Source: Planctomycetota bacterium (lineage in GTDB: Bacteria; Planctomycetota; UBA1135). From it: 64,000 bases of DNA. How positions within the stretch are numbered: the stretch's first letter is position 1; every line of letters begins with the position of its first letter. The stretch lies in contig JAJFFC010000005.1 of NCBI GenBank assembly GCA_021776795.1, positions 62,001 to 126,000 on the forward strand. Direction: 5' to 3'. This document shows positions 28,651 through 38,750 of the stretch, piece after piece. The notes below the pieces were generated by a model. It did no database searches. It had not been told where the DNA came from and saw nothing but the letters and a program-made list of their open reading frames with translations. The position numbers and the translations under genes are program-made.

Positions 28651-31161
28651 TTAGAAGTTGCCGATGGTGAAGGAGAAGACGCGGGTGTCATCGCCGTCTT
28701 CGGACTTCAGCGGCCAGCCGAAGTCAAGAGAAAGAGGCGCTGTCGGGAGCGCCGGGAAGCGGATACGCATAGCCACACCAGTGGAGATGCGGATGGGGTC
28801 CATGGTCCCGAAATCGTCGCCGAAAGTACCGGCATCGATGAAGAGGCCACCACGAACCATTTCGAATTCGTCGACCATGCCGCGCTGACGGGTCGAAACC
28901 AAGGGGAAGCGCAACTCGATGCTGGCATCCCATGAGGCATCGCCGCCACGGGCGAAACCATTGGCATCTTCGCCAATGCCGCGATATTGGAAACCACGCA
29001 CATTGCTTTGGCCACCGACGAAGAACTTCTCTGGGTAGGGAAGATCATTCAGGCCACCAGACGTCCACGCGCGGCGGGCACGCCCACTGGTGGAAAGAAC
29101 CCAATGACGGCGCAATCCATCTTGCCACAACGGGAAGTATTTCTCTGCCGTCAAAGTGGCTTTCAAATAGTCCCAGTCTCCCCCCATGAAGCCGCCAGTC
29201 TGACCGAAGCTAAGACCGATTTTTTCGCCATCAACTGGTGAAAAGGGGTCCTCCACCGAGTTGAAACGACCACCCAAAGTAAAGGTCCGAGGGCGGTTGT
29301 TGCCTTGCAAAGCAAGCAGGTCGGCGGGCGCACCAGGATCGATGTCATTGATGTTGATGACCTGCGCCTCTGGACCAGCAAACAAGGTGAAGTAGCGACC
29401 GAAACGGCGGCCGAAGGTGAAGCCGATAATCTCGCGTTCTTCGTCGTGAGTCGAGAACAAGCGCAGACTCTTACTCGCCACCGCACTAAAGCTGAGGCGG
29501 TTGATGTGCTCTTTCAGCAGGTCAGGCTCGGTAAAGGACAAGGAATAGCTCGAGAAAATCGTGCCGGGACGAATCGAAAGGCCAAGGGATTGGCCTGCGC
29601 CGGTGAAGGCACTGCCATTCCAAATCTCGGTGAAGGCGCTCGACCAATGGTCCGGCGTGTCTGTGATATCGAAATTGGTCTTGGTCAAGTCAATCAACAA
29701 AGCCGGGCCGTTATCGGAGTTCCAGGAACCCCCAAAGCGCAGGCGATTGTTGGAGCCAAGGTCGGTGATTTCAAACACTAAGTCGACCATTTCGTCATCG
29801 CCGAAGTCCTGCCAGTACCAGTTTACGAACGGATTGCGCAGTTCATCGGTGAAGTAGCCCAAGCCAATCAGGCGCCGCAAGGAGCGCATGGCGTCATCTT
29901 CGCTGACCAAATCACCAGGCTCATTCTGGATTTCACGCCGTGGCACACGGTCTTGCGTGCGCGAGTTTCCGCGCACCACAACATCGCGCAGGCGGCGCGC
30001 GGTGCCTTCTTCAATCACGAATACGAGGTCGACTAAAGGCTCTACTTGGTCCAACTGAACATCGGCTTCTTGATTGCGGCGGGTGCCGCCGACGCTCAAG
30101 AAGGTGCTCGGCTTGACCCCAGGGATGGTGGTGACGCGAGCCGTCGTGGGGTGTCCTAGATTGCCATAGAAAGCCTGCAAGGCTAAACGGTCGCGAGTGA
30201 CGCGAGCCTTTTCATAGGGGTCGCCTTCGAGCAACTTCATTTCTCCGCGCAGCACATCTTCTGAGTAACGCAATGGCTCCCCCGAGGCGCTCTGCAGCGA
30301 TACATTGCGTACGTGATAGAGCGGGCCTTCCATCACCGTGTAGGTGACTTCGGCGCTGTCTTCATCGCCGCCGTAGAAGCTCACTTCGGTGGCGACTTGC
30401 ACCTCTAGGTAGCCGTAGTCACGATACAACTCGGCAAGAGCTTGTGCGTCTTCTTGAATCTTCAGCGGGTTATAGGGGGCACCCGAAAAGATGCCACCGG
30501 TGCCATTCTTCAGGGCACCATACAAGTCCAGTCCAGGGGTGTACCAGGCACCAGAATCAATCGCTTCGTTGCCAACGAAATGGATGCGCTCGATCGTGAC
30601 TTCAGGGCCTTCTTCGATGCGAAAAATCACTTCATCGTTCTCGCCAGGTTCTACCGTGACGATGGCATGCGCAAACCCTTCCTCGCGGTAGTGCCGCTCC
30701 AATGATTCTTTGACTAAATTGGCGCGGAAGGAATCCAGTGGTTGTCCAACGAGTCCTGCCCACAGCTCTAGCTCACTGCGCTCAAACTCTTCATTGCCGA
30801 CAAAGTAGGCGCGCCGCCAAGTCTCCAGAGGCGCCACATGAAACACCAAGCGAACCTGGTTTGGCGCACTGCCTTCTACCTGCTCCACTCGCTCTACGCG
30901 AACGCGCTGGTACTTCCACAGCCATTCCTGACTACGCTTCACCGCATCTGCACTGAGGGGTTGCCCCACCTCTTGTTGGATTGCCGAGCGGATTTCCTTT
31001 TCCCGCTCGCCTCCTCCAATGATGTCAATCGCTTCCACGCGTACTTCACCCTCTTGTTGAGGCAGCGCTGCAGGAAGAGCCATCGCGGGTGTGGCAAGGA
31101 AAGGTAGCGTGGCCAAGCAAGCTAGGCACACGGACGCAATACGGGACAGAAGCAAAGGCAA
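28651..31161 (-). CDS. bamA: Outer-membrane assembly factor BamA (Omp85), TTG start
   Basis: POTRA-like repeats; C-terminal barrel with VRGFQYRGIGE and terminal DDTRVFSFTIGNF; 836 aa. Confidence 0.9.
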   Translation of the reverse strand: MPLLLSRIASVCLACLATLPFLATPAMALPAALPQQEGEVRVEAIDIIGGGEREKEIRSAIQQEVGQPLSADAVKRSQEWLWKYQRVRVERVEQVEGSAPNQVRLVFHVAPLETWRRAYFVGNEEFERSELELWAGLVGQPLDSFRANLVKESLERHYREEGFAHAIVTVEPGENDEVIFRIEEGPEVTIERIHFVGNEAIDSGAWYTPGLDLYGALKNGTGGIFSGAPYNPLKIQEDAQALAELYRDYGYLEVQVATEVSFYGGDEDSAEVTYTVMEGPLYHVRNVSLQSASGEPLRYSEDVLRGEMKLLEGDPYEKARVTRDRLALQAFYGNLGHPTTARVTTIPGVKPSTFLSVGGTRRNQEADVQLDQVEPLVDLVFVIEEGTARRLRDVVVRGNSRTQDRVPRREIQNEPGDLVSEDDAMRSLRRLIGLGYFTDELRNPFVNWYWQDFGDDEMVDLVFEITDLGSNNRLRFGGSWNSDNGPALLIDLTKTNFDITDTPDHWSSAFTEIWNGSAFTGAGQSLGLSIRPGTIFSSYSLSFTEPDLLKEHINRLSFSAVASKSLRLFSTHDEEREIIGFTFGRRFGRYFTLFAGPEAQVININDIDPGAPADLLALQGNNRPRTFTLGGRFNSVEDPFSPVDGEKIGLSFGQTGGFMGGDWDYLKATLTAEKYFPLWQDGLRRHWVLSTSGRARRAWTSGGLNDLPYPEKFFVGGQSNVRGFQYRGIGEDANGFARGGDASWDASIELRFPLVSTRQRGMVDEFEMVRGGLFIDAGTFGDDFGTMDPIRISTGVAMRIRFPALPTAPLSLDFGWPLKSEDGDDTRVFSFTIGNF

Positions 31162-31179
31162 GGGGAGTCTATTGGGGAA

Positions 31180-32544
31180 TCAATCGAAGGCGGTGGTCGT
31201 TGGTGGCGGCGGAGGCGCCACGCCCCCACCGCTGGGAGCACTCTCAAAGCGCATGAACTTCTTGGTGAAGCGCATACGCACTTCGCCGGTGGATCCATGG
31301 CGATTTTTTGCGATCGACAGCATGGCCAAATCGCGATTTTCCTCGGTTTCGCCGTAATAGTCGTCGCGCCAGAGCAGCATGACGAGGTCGGCGTCTTGTT
31401 CAATGGCACCAGATTCACGCAAGTCCGACAGCATGGGCTTGTGGTCACTCCGCTCTTCTGCTTTGCGGTTGAGCTGAGCTAGAGCTAATACGGGTACCTT
31501 GAGATCACGGGCAATGGCCTTCAAGGTTCGCGAAATCAGAGCGATTTCGTTTTGTCGACTCTCTGCCTTGGCGCCAAGGAGCTGCAGGTAATCAATGATG
31601 ATGAGATCGAGATTATTATCCCGACGTAAGCGCCGCGCCTTGGCGCGAATCTGCGCCAAACTTGGTTGCGAACTATCATCTACGAAAATGCGCGCGTTGC
31701 GGAAGGCGGCACCGGAATGGGTTAGGCGGCGACGATCCTCCGCGGTCAAGACGCCGCGGCGCAAACTGTCATGTGCGATACGCGCATGTGCACTCAACAA
31801 TCGCGTAATCAGTTGTTCGCCCGGCATTTCCAGGGAGAACATCAGGACCGATTGACTCCCCTTCAGCGCGACACGCTCCATGAGGTTGAGAGCCAGAGCA
31901 GTCTTGCCCATGCCAGGGCGCGCTGCCAACACCACCAAGTCACCGGCACGGAAGCCCTGCTTCTCGTCTAAATCCAGGAACCCCGTCTGCAAGCCCTGCG
32001 GTTCCCCATCAGAATGCAACAGCCGGTCGAGGTGAGTATCAACCAACTCCTGGGAGGTGATCATTTCATTGCCAGCCAAACGGTCACCAACTTTGAACAC
32101 GCGCGCCTCGGCGGCATCGACGAGGTCATCGACCTCTTCGACGTCGACATCAAAAACGGAGCGTTGGATATCGGTGGCCGCGGTGTGTAAACCGCGGCGA
32201 ATCGCGAGGTCGCGAACAATCCGGATGTGGTTCTCGAGGAAGGCAATCGACGGCACACTGGCCATCAAGTCCTTGAGGTATTCCGGTCCGCCAAGGACCT
32301 CGGTTTGCCCCACTCGGTCTTCCTCGTGGGCAACGGAGACGGCATCGCAGTGACCCGGGCTGCGGGTCTCGAGCTGCGCCATGAGGGCGAACAGCTTCTG
32401 GTGGCGCTCACTATAGAAATCGTGATCGCCAAGGTGTGCCATGACCTCGGGGAAGCACCGCGGATCACGCAGGACACTTCCAATCACGCACTTCTCCGTC
32501 TCAAGGTCGAAGGGCAAATGCGAGGGGTCGGTGGAGTGCACCAT
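31180..32544 (-). CDS. dnaB: Replicative DNA helicase DnaB
   Basis: LVVLAARPGMGKTALALNL Walker A, MFSLEMPGEQLITRLLS, IIIDYLQLL. Confidence 0.95.
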   Translation of the reverse strand: MVHSTDPSHLPFDLETEKCVIGSVLRDPRCFPEVMAHLGDHDFYSERHQKLFALMAQLETRSPGHCDAVSVAHEEDRVGQTEVLGGPEYLKDLMASVPSIAFLENHIRIVRDLAIRRGLHTAATDIQRSVFDVDVEEVDDLVDAAEARVFKVGDRLAGNEMITSQELVDTHLDRLLHSDGEPQGLQTGFLDLDEKQGFRAGDLVVLAARPGMGKTALALNLMERVALKGSQSVLMFSLEMPGEQLITRLLSAHARIAHDSLRRGVLTAEDRRRLTHSGAAFRNARIFVDDSSQPSLAQIRAKARRLRRDNNLDLIIIDYLQLLGAKAESRQNEIALISRTLKAIARDLKVPVLALAQLNRKAEERSDHKPMLSDLRESGAIEQDADLVMLLWRDDYYGETEENRDLAMLSIAKNRHGSTGEVRMRFTKKFMRFESAPSGGGVAPPPPPTTTAFD

Positions 32545-32567
32545 GAGTTGCACAGGATACATGCGCA

Positions 32568-32598
32568 GGCGGCCCGGCTGTTGACCAGCCGGGCCGCC
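32568..32598 (-). terminator. Perfect 13-bp GC-rich hairpin between rplI and dnaB (terminator- or processing-like, no U-tract)
   Basis: GGCGGCCCGGCTG-loop-CAGCCGGGCCGCC perfect inverted repeat in the rplI-dnaB gap. Confidence 0.5.
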
Positions 32599-32612
32599 TA
32601 TTTGGGAGGCAT

Positions 32613-33131
32613 TTAGGCCTCGCTGGGCTCCTCAGAGGCTTCCTCTGCGTCTTCCGCAGCGGGCTCTTCTGGGGTCGGCACTTCGTCGCCAACCACCCAC
32701 ACCTTCACGGCGGCATTGATTTCCGCGTGAACGTGAATAGGGACTTCGTACTCGCCGACGGCGCGGATGGGCTCCGGCAAACGAACATTGGCCTCGGAAG
32801 TTTCCAGGCCTTGGTCGCTGATGGCGTCGGCAATGCGCTTGGCGGTGACCGCACCATAGAGATGACCTTCACCCGAAACCTTCTCTTCGAAGGTCAGGCT
32901 GAGGCTCTCGAGGCGCTTGGCCAAAGACTCCATGTCTTGGCGCATGGCGGCACGTGTTTGCTCGGCTTCGACCCGCTTCTTTTCGATGCGGAGCACCGCA
33001 TCTTCGGAGTAAGCATAGGCCAGGCCCGAAGGCACCAAGTGGTTACGAGCGTAGCCGGAAGCCACTTCAATCACGTCACCGGTGTTGCCGAGGACGGCGT
33101 GGTCGACACGCAAAATGAGTTTTGTCTTCAT
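32613..33131 (-). CDS. rplI: 50S ribosomal protein L9 with acidic C-terminal tail
   Basis: MKTKLILRVDHAVLGNTGDVIEVASGYARNHLVPSGLA; AGGAGG Shine-Dalgarno upstream. Confidence 0.95.
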   Translation of the reverse strand: MKTKLILRVDHAVLGNTGDVIEVASGYARNHLVPSGLAYAYSEDAVLRIEKKRVEAEQTRAAMRQDMESLAKRLESLSLTFEEKVSGEGHLYGAVTAKRIADAISDQGLETSEANVRLPEPIRAVGEYEVPIHVHAEINAAVKVWVVGDEVPTPEEPAAEDAEEASEEPSEA

Positions 33132-33144
33132 GGCAGGAGCCTCC

Positions 33145-33327
33145 TTAACCGGTGTACGGGATCAGGGCGAGGAAACGCGCGTACTTGACGGCGCGCTTCA
33201 GACGACGCTGTTCACGAGCGCTCAAACCTGTGCGCTTGGCGGACAAAAGCTTGCCTTGTCCGGTCAAGTACACCTGAAGCGACTCGATGTCTTTGTAGTC
33301 GAATTGACGGCTGTTCTTAGTTGCCAT
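33145..33327 (-). CDS. rpsR: 30S ribosomal protein S18
   Basis: [55 protein letters not shown] upstream. Confidence 0.95.
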   Translation of the reverse strand: MATKNSRQFDYKDIESLQVYLTGQGKLLSAKRTGLSAREQRRLKRAVKYARFLALIPYTG

Positions 33328-33856
33328 GGTTGGTACCTCCGGTGGTCGCAGTTTCCTTCTTCTCTTCCTCAGGGTCGGCCTTGGCCTCTACTTTGCCCTC
33401 TTCTTTGCCTTCTTCCTTGGACTCTTCGCTGGAAGCTTCTTCTTCCTGCTCAGGGCCTTCGCGCATCTCTTCGGCGAGATCGTCCTCGAGCTGTTCCGGA
33501 ATGACGAGGTCGGCGTCGGCCATCTCCGGGATGCCCTGGCTCATTTCCTCGGCAGGGATTTCTCCCTGTTCCAGGAATAGGCAGCGGAACACCGGGCCAA
33601 GCAGGTAAAGCTCACGACGGGCATTGTTGACCGCGTCTCCGGAGCCTTCGAGCCAAGCTAACAGGTAGGTTGCGCGACGACGGCCACCAATCGGGTAGGC
33701 CAACTGGCGCTCGCCCCAAAGACGCAGCACGTGAACCTTGAGGCCGTGCTTCTCGAGTGTGGAGCGCACCCAATCGCGGGCGGCGTTGAATCCTTGGCGA
33801 ACCTCCTCGTTATCGAGCAGGAACATCGCCTGGTAGTTGTGATTGTGATCAGTCAT
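33317..33856 (-). CDS. rpsF: 30S ribosomal protein S6 with long acidic/charged C-terminal extension
   Basis: [12 protein letters not shown]...[24 protein letters not shown]; terminal [31 protein letters not shown]. Confidence 0.9.
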   Translation of the reverse strand: MTDHNHNYQAMFLLDNEEVRQGFNAARDWVRSTLEKHGLKVHVLRLWGERQLAYPIGGRRRATYLLAWLEGSGDAVNNARRELYLLGPVFRCLFLEQGEIPAEEMSQGIPEMADADLVIPEQLEDDLAEEMREGPEQEEEASSEESKEEGKEEGKVEAKADPEEEKKETATTGGTNHGN

Positions 33857-33903
33857 GATTGCCTTTCCGGTCCTACCGGTTTTTTCCGAGCCACGAGTGT
33901 GAC

Positions 33904-34548
33904 TTAGGATTCCGCCTGCGGCTTGCGGCGGTTGTAACGAGCCTGGAGTTCCTCAAACGGGAGTCCATGGGCCCAGTCCTCTAGCGCGAACGATGCCTGG
34001 TCGAGGCTATCTTCCAAGACAGCTTGTTCCGCGGGAGAGAAGGTGTTGAGAACGAAATCCACCAGGTCTGCGCCACCCCCAGATGGGGAGTCGACGCCAA
34101 AGCGCAGCCGTGGGTAATCCCGCGAACCTGCTGCTTCTTCAATCGAGGCGAGGCCGTTGTGCCCTCCAGTAGAGCCAGTGGCGCGAAGCCGCAGCCCACC
34201 AAGGGGGAGGTGAATGTCGTCAGTGATGACAAAGAACTGCTCCGGCCCCTCCAACTTCAGTTTGCGCGCCAGTCCGCGCAAAGCGCGACCGCTACGGTTC
34301 ATGAAGGTCAATGGCTTGGCCAGAACCACCCCAGGGTCCTCGCTGCCGGGCGCCGGCGGCAAAGTGGCCACGAGAGACTCGGGACCGCTCTCCCACGTTA
34401 GGCCGTGACGAGAAACCAAGAGGTCAAGAACAGCGAACCCAACGTTGTGGCGTGTGCCAGCGTAATCGGGTCCGGGATTGCCGAGGCCCAACACCAACCG
34501 ACGAGGACGAATCTCCAGCGGTGGGTCTTCAGGAATCGGGTCGACCAT
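33904..34548 (-). CDS. pth: Peptidyl-tRNA hydrolase
   Basis: RLVLGLGNPGPDYAGTRHNVGFAVLD; LAKPLTFMNRSGRAL; ITDDIHLPLGGLRLRATGSTGGHNGLASI. Confidence 0.95.
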   Translation of the reverse strand: MVDPIPEDPPLEIRPRRLVLGLGNPGPDYAGTRHNVGFAVLDLLVSRHGLTWESGPESLVATLPPAPGSEDPGVVLAKPLTFMNRSGRALRGLARKLKLEGPEQFFVITDDIHLPLGGLRLRATGSTGGHNGLASIEEAAGSRDYPRLRFGVDSPSGGGADLVDFVLNTFSPAEQAVLEDSLDQASFALEDWAHGLPFEELQARYNRRKPQAES

Positions 34549-34616
34549 GATAAGCAGGCGCACAAAATGGGGCAATCGGGGCAAGAATCCCCGAGGCCAC
34601 CGTGGCCTACAAAATT

Positions 34617-34967
34617 CTAGTCTTCGTCGGGCTCGTAACCCTTGTCTTCAAATTGCCGGGCACGCGCAACGGCATACTCCCCTTCCGGGTCACGGACAAA
34701 GTCGATTTGCATGACTTTATCCCCCATGCGGTCCCACTGGACCTCGGTGATGGCGGCTGGATGCTCCGCGCCCTCCAGCTCGAGGCTGAACTTGCGCGCG
34801 TTGGTGCGCACGCACGCATCGAAGGCGTGGGCGCTGACACTGAACTGCACCGTTGGCTGGCCACCACCGACGAGGGTGGCAGGGTAACGGCCCGATTCGC
34901 GCAGCTTGCCGGCTTGGGTGCTGCCGAATTCAGTGCGTGGCTCGGTGGTCAGGTGGAAAGTCTTCAT
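34617..34967 (-). CDS. rplY: 50S ribosomal protein L25 (short)
   Basis: LTTEPRTEFGSTQAGKLRESGRYPATLVGGGQP...FSLELEG; located between prs and pth as in many bacteria. Confidence 0.85.
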   Translation of the reverse strand: MKTFHLTTEPRTEFGSTQAGKLRESGRYPATLVGGGQPTVQFSVSAHAFDACVRTNARKFSLELEGAEHPAAITEVQWDRMGDKVMQIDFVRDPEGEYAVARARQFEDKGYEPDED

Positions 34968-34995
34968 GATGGTCGGGATGCCGCTGGGCGGAGGT

Positions 34996-35958
34996 CTATT
35001 CGGTAGGGACGCTCTCAAACAGAGCGCTTACGGATTCTTCACGGTGAATTCGGGTCACGGCCCGTGCCAACAAAGGCGCCACCGAAACCACTTTTAGGTT
35101 GTCGGGCAGCTCACCACGGAGGGCTATTGTATTCGAAACCAGCACCTCCTCGACAGGACAATTCTGAAGTCTTTCTACGGCCGGTCCACAGAGGACCGCG
35201 TGAGAGGCCGCGATGAACACCCGTTCGGCCCCCTTTTCCTTCAGAATCCGCGCTGCCTCGGTCACGGTGCCGGCGGTGGAGATCATGTCGTCGGTGAGGA
35301 GGACCTCTTTGCCATCGACTTCGCCGATGACATGCTCCATCACCACGGAATCGCCGCTGGTACGGCGCTTATCGACGATGGTCAGGGGCACATTCAGGGC
35401 TTTTGCCCAGGCGCGCGCCAGCTTGACACCGCCGACGTCTGGAGAACAGATGACCAGATTTTCCAGATTGACCCGGTCCATGACGGCCTCTTGCAGCGCC
35501 GGGCGGGCCCAAAGGTGGTCTACCGGGATGTCAAAGAAGCCCTGAATCTGTTGCGCGTGCAAATCGATGGTCAAAACGCGATTCACCCCAGCGGAAACCA
35601 GGGCATTGGCCATGACTTTGGCTGAAATCGGCACGCGCCCCTCGTCTTTGCGGTCCTTGCGCGCATAGCCAAAATAAGGCATGACCGCAGTGATGCGCCC
35701 AGCACTGGCGCGGCGCAAGGTATCCACCATGAGCAAAAGCTCGATCATGTTCTCGTTGACTGGCGGGCAAGTGGGCTGCACGACAAAGACATCGGAGCCG
35801 CGCATGTCTTCATGCAGCTTGATGTCAATCTCTCCATCGGGGAAGCGGCCAACATAAGCCGAGGTCATGGGGACATCGAGGTGGCCCGCAATCTCGTTGG
35901 CGAGATCGGGGTGTGCGGTGCCACTAACGAGTTTGAGGCGGGAATCCTTGTAGCTCAT
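34996..35958 (-). CDS. prs: Ribose-phosphate pyrophosphokinase
   Basis: FPDGEIDIKLHEDMRGSDVFVVQPTCPPVNENMIELLLMVD; VLLTDDMISTAGTVTEAA. Confidence 0.95.
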   Translation of the reverse strand: MSYKDSRLKLVSGTAHPDLANEIAGHLDVPMTSAYVGRFPDGEIDIKLHEDMRGSDVFVVQPTCPPVNENMIELLLMVDTLRRASAGRITAVMPYFGYARKDRKDEGRVPISAKVMANALVSAGVNRVLTIDLHAQQIQGFFDIPVDHLWARPALQEAVMDRVNLENLVICSPDVGGVKLARAWAKALNVPLTIVDKRRTSGDSVVMEHVIGEVDGKEVLLTDDMISTAGTVTEAARILKEKGAERVFIAASHAVLCGPAVERLQNCPVEEVLVSNTIALRGELPDNLKVVSVAPLLARAVTRIHREESVSALFESVPTE

Positions 35959-35973
35959 GGGACGGGAGTTTGC

Positions 35974-37233
35974 TTAGGACCGAGATTGAGGAAAGGGTTT
36001 GGCGGGAACACCAATCACGGTGCTGCCCGGGGCGACGTCGTGTTTGGCCGTGACCACGGAGCCTGCGCCAGTAGTGGCGCCATCGCCGATAGTGACAGGT
36101 GCGACTAAGACCGAACCAGAGCCAATAAAGGCACGTTCGCCGATGACGGTTTGGTGCTTGTGTTTGCCATCGTAGTTCGCGGTGATCGTGCCGCAACCAA
36201 TGTTGGCGTGAGCACCAACGCGAACATCGCCGAGGTAAGTCAGGTGCTTACTTTTCGCACCTTCTGCTAGGTGCGCGTTTTTGGTTTCGACAAAGTTACC
36301 CACGGCGGCGTTCTGCTCCAGAACCGTTCCTGGACGCAGGTGCGCAAAGGGCCCGACCACCGCTCCGGGGCCAATCTCGACACCGCGGCGAATCACGCAA
36401 AAGGGCATCAAATGGGCACTTGGGGCAATCGCCACGCCGGCCTCAATATAGGTGCTGGCGGGGTCATCAATCACCACGCCAGAAGCAAGGTGCCCTTGCA
36501 AAATCCGTTCACGCAAGAGCAGAGATGCGGTAGCAAACTGCGCAAGATCGTTGACTCCGAACACTTGCTCGCCATCGTCTTCCAAGCAAACCGTGGCACC
36601 ACCACGCGACTGCAACACTTGTACTGCGGCATCGGTGAGGTAGATCTCACCCTGGGCGTTATCACTGTTGACGCCAGCGAGTGCCTCACGCAGCGGGCCC
36701 ATTTCTAAAACAAAGACACCCGAGTTGATCTCTTGAATCTGCTTTTGCTCGTCGTCAGCATCGGCCTCTTCGACAATCGCCTGCAATTCCCCTTCTGCGC
36801 CACGCATGATGCGCCCCAAACCGGTGGGGTCCTCGACCAGCGCGGTCAACATGGCATTGTCATGCTCGGTCAATAACTGCAAGGTCTCCCCCTCTAAAAG
36901 CGGGGTGTCACCACACAGAATCAACAAGCGCCCGTCCTCAGGGAGCACCTCAAGCGCACAACGCACGGCATCGCCGGTGCCTCGTGCCACTTCTTGAATC
37001 ACCACCTGCCAATCGCGGTGACCGGCCTTCTCCAGCCAAGCCTCAATCGGCTCGCGATGGCGCGGGCCCAACACCAGAGTTTTGGCACTGGTCGCCAAGT
37101 CTTCGGTGGCGGCAAAAATATGCTCGAGCAGCGGGCGGCCGCATAAAGGCAGCAATGCCTTGGGTCCACCGGTACGAATGCGCGTGGACTCGCCTCCGGC
37201 GAGGATGAGGACATGCAGGGACGAATCGGCCAT
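35974..37233 (-). CDS. glmU: Bifunctional GlcNAc-1-phosphate uridyltransferase / GlcN-1-P acetyltransferase
   Basis: VLILAGGESTRIRTGGPKALLPLCGRPLLEH; C-terminal beta-helix NFVETKNAHLAEGAKSKHLTYLGD. Confidence 0.93.
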   Translation of the reverse strand: MADSSLHVLILAGGESTRIRTGGPKALLPLCGRPLLEHIFAATEDLATSAKTLVLGPRHREPIEAWLEKAGHRDWQVVIQEVARGTGDAVRCALEVLPEDGRLLILCGDTPLLEGETLQLLTEHDNAMLTALVEDPTGLGRIMRGAEGELQAIVEEADADDEQKQIQEINSGVFVLEMGPLREALAGVNSDNAQGEIYLTDAAVQVLQSRGGATVCLEDDGEQVFGVNDLAQFATASLLLRERILQGHLASGVVIDDPASTYIEAGVAIAPSAHLMPFCVIRRGVEIGPGAVVGPFAHLRPGTVLEQNAAVGNFVETKNAHLAEGAKSKHLTYLGDVRVGAHANIGCGTITANYDGKHKHQTVIGERAFIGSGSVLVAPVTIGDGATTGAGSVVTAKHDVAPGSTVIGVPAKPFPQSRS

Positions 37234-37306
37234 GGCGCGGCAGGAGTATAGCTCGACCGAAGGCCCGGCTGACGCGTGGGCGGGCAACCGTTATTCTGAG
37301 GCGGTC

Positions 37307-38167
37307 GTGGACCTGCGAACCCTCGCCACCATCCCGGCTGTGCCGCGTCGCGGCCTGTCGCGTCTTGCCGGTTCGGCAGCCCGTATGCCCTTACCTGTCG
37401 GTATGCGCGCACGGGTCTGGGGCATGCTGGCCAAGCGCCTAGGCATCGACCCCAGCTCGGTCCCCGGCAAGCTCGAAGACTATCCCAGCTTTCTGAGCTT
37501 ATTCACCCGCGGCCTGCCCGAAGATTCGCGGCCCCTGCCGCCAGGCGAGGAATGGCTCTCCCCGGCCGACGGACTCTTGGTGGCTAGCTCGCAAATGCGC
37601 CCGGAAGGCACTTGGCTGATTAAGGGGGTCCCCTACAGCACCAAAGAATTGCTGTGTGGAGCCTCGGCCCGCGATTTGGCCAGCTATCGCGCCCTGCAGA
37701 TTTACCTCGCCCCGCGCGATTACCACCGCTACCACGCACCCTGCGACCTGCAGATTGAGGCCGCCTACCAACAGCCCGGCGATTTGCAGCCAGTGGATCC
37801 GGTGCTGGTGCGTCGGTCGATGCGAGTCTTGTTGCGCAATCGAAGAGTCCTTCTGCGCTGTCGCTCCCTGACCGACGGCACCCGCTTCGCCTTACTCTTT
37901 GTCGGTGCGTTTAATGTCGGCGGAATGCGCTTCGTGTTTGATCGCACCTTGGGCCAGCCGCCACTCAGTGAAGGCGAGCGCCTTTACCAACCAGCGGTGG
38001 TCTGTGAACGCGGCAGTGAACTGGGGCAGTTTGAGTTTGGCTCTACGGTAGTGCTGTTTACCCCGCCTGGTTTACGCCCACTGGTGGAAGAGGGTGATCG
38101 CGTTTCCGCACGCACACCGCTGTTCAGCACCCGCCCCTTAATCACGGGCGACGAGTTTCATGACTAA
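37307..38167 (+). CDS. psd: Phosphatidylserine decarboxylase proenzyme (GTG start)
   Basis: Conserved LAPRDYHRYHAPCD and processing motif FEFGSTVVLF. Confidence 0.9.
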   Translation: MDLRTLATIPAVPRRGLSRLAGSAARMPLPVGMRARVWGMLAKRLGIDPSSVPGKLEDYPSFLSLFTRGLPEDSRPLPPGEEWLSPADGLLVASSQMRPEGTWLIKGVPYSTKELLCGASARDLASYRALQIYLAPRDYHRYHAPCDLQIEAAYQQPGDLQPVDPVLVRRSMRVLLRNRRVLLRCRSLTDGTRFALLFVGAFNVGGMRFVFDRTLGQPPLSEGERLYQPAVVCERGSELGQFEFGSTVVLFTPPGLRPLVEEGDRVSARTPLFSTRPLITGDEFHD

Positions 38168-38750
38168 ATATCTGGGCCCTTCCATCCAGGTTTGGGCTGC
38201 GTTGTTCGCACAGGACGCAGACCGATTGGTGATTGCGTCCGAGGCACTGCGTCAGGAGGCAAGTGATGATTATCTGCGCGAGGTCCTTCATCTCGCTCAC
38301 TTGTATGTCGGCTTTCCTCGAGTCGTCCAAGCCTTGAATCATTTGCCGCCAGCAGAGTCTCAAGCGAACCGTCCCCCCCGCCGAGAAGGCGCCCGCCAGC
38401 AATTAGGGGAGCAAAGTTTTCGCGAGATCTACGGCGAAGATGCTGACCCGGTATTGGAACACCTGCGCAAACTCGATCCTCAGTTTGCTGATTTGGTGCT
38501 TGGCCATGCCTATGGCGAGGTGTTCGCGCAAAGCCTACTGGATTTGATGACTCGAGAGCGATTAAGCGTTTTGGCCTTGTTGGCGACCAATTGCGAATTA
38601 CAGGCACGCTCTCATATGCGCGCTTGTCTCCGCCATGGCGCCACTGTGGACCAGATGCACGCCGACCTACGACTGGCGAACTGGCTGAGTCCAGAGCAGA
38701 TTGCTCTCGGCGACCACTGCTTGCAAGAAGAGCAGGCGCGACGGTCATGA
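38160..38750 (+). CDS. Carboxymuconolactone decarboxylase-like (AhpD-fold) protein, two repeats
   Basis: DDYLREVLHLAHLYVGFPRVVQALN and LLDLMTRERLSVLALLATNCELQARSHMRACLRHGAT. Confidence 0.7.
   Translation: MTKYLGPSIQVWAALFAQDADRLVIASEALRQEASDDYLREVLHLAHLYVGFPRVVQALNHLPPAESQANRPPRREGARQQLGEQSFREIYGEDADPVLEHLRKLDPQFADLVLGHAYGEVFAQSLLDLMTRERLSVLALLATNCELQARSHMRACLRHGATVDQMHADLRLANWLSPEQIALGDHCLQEEQARRS

Noticed and set aside
33866-33886. CCGGT-CCT-ACCGG followed by TTTTTT as a plus-strand intrinsic terminator
   Set aside because: No plus-strand gene ends nearby; the 5-bp stem is more plausibly part of the rpsF leader on the minus strand.
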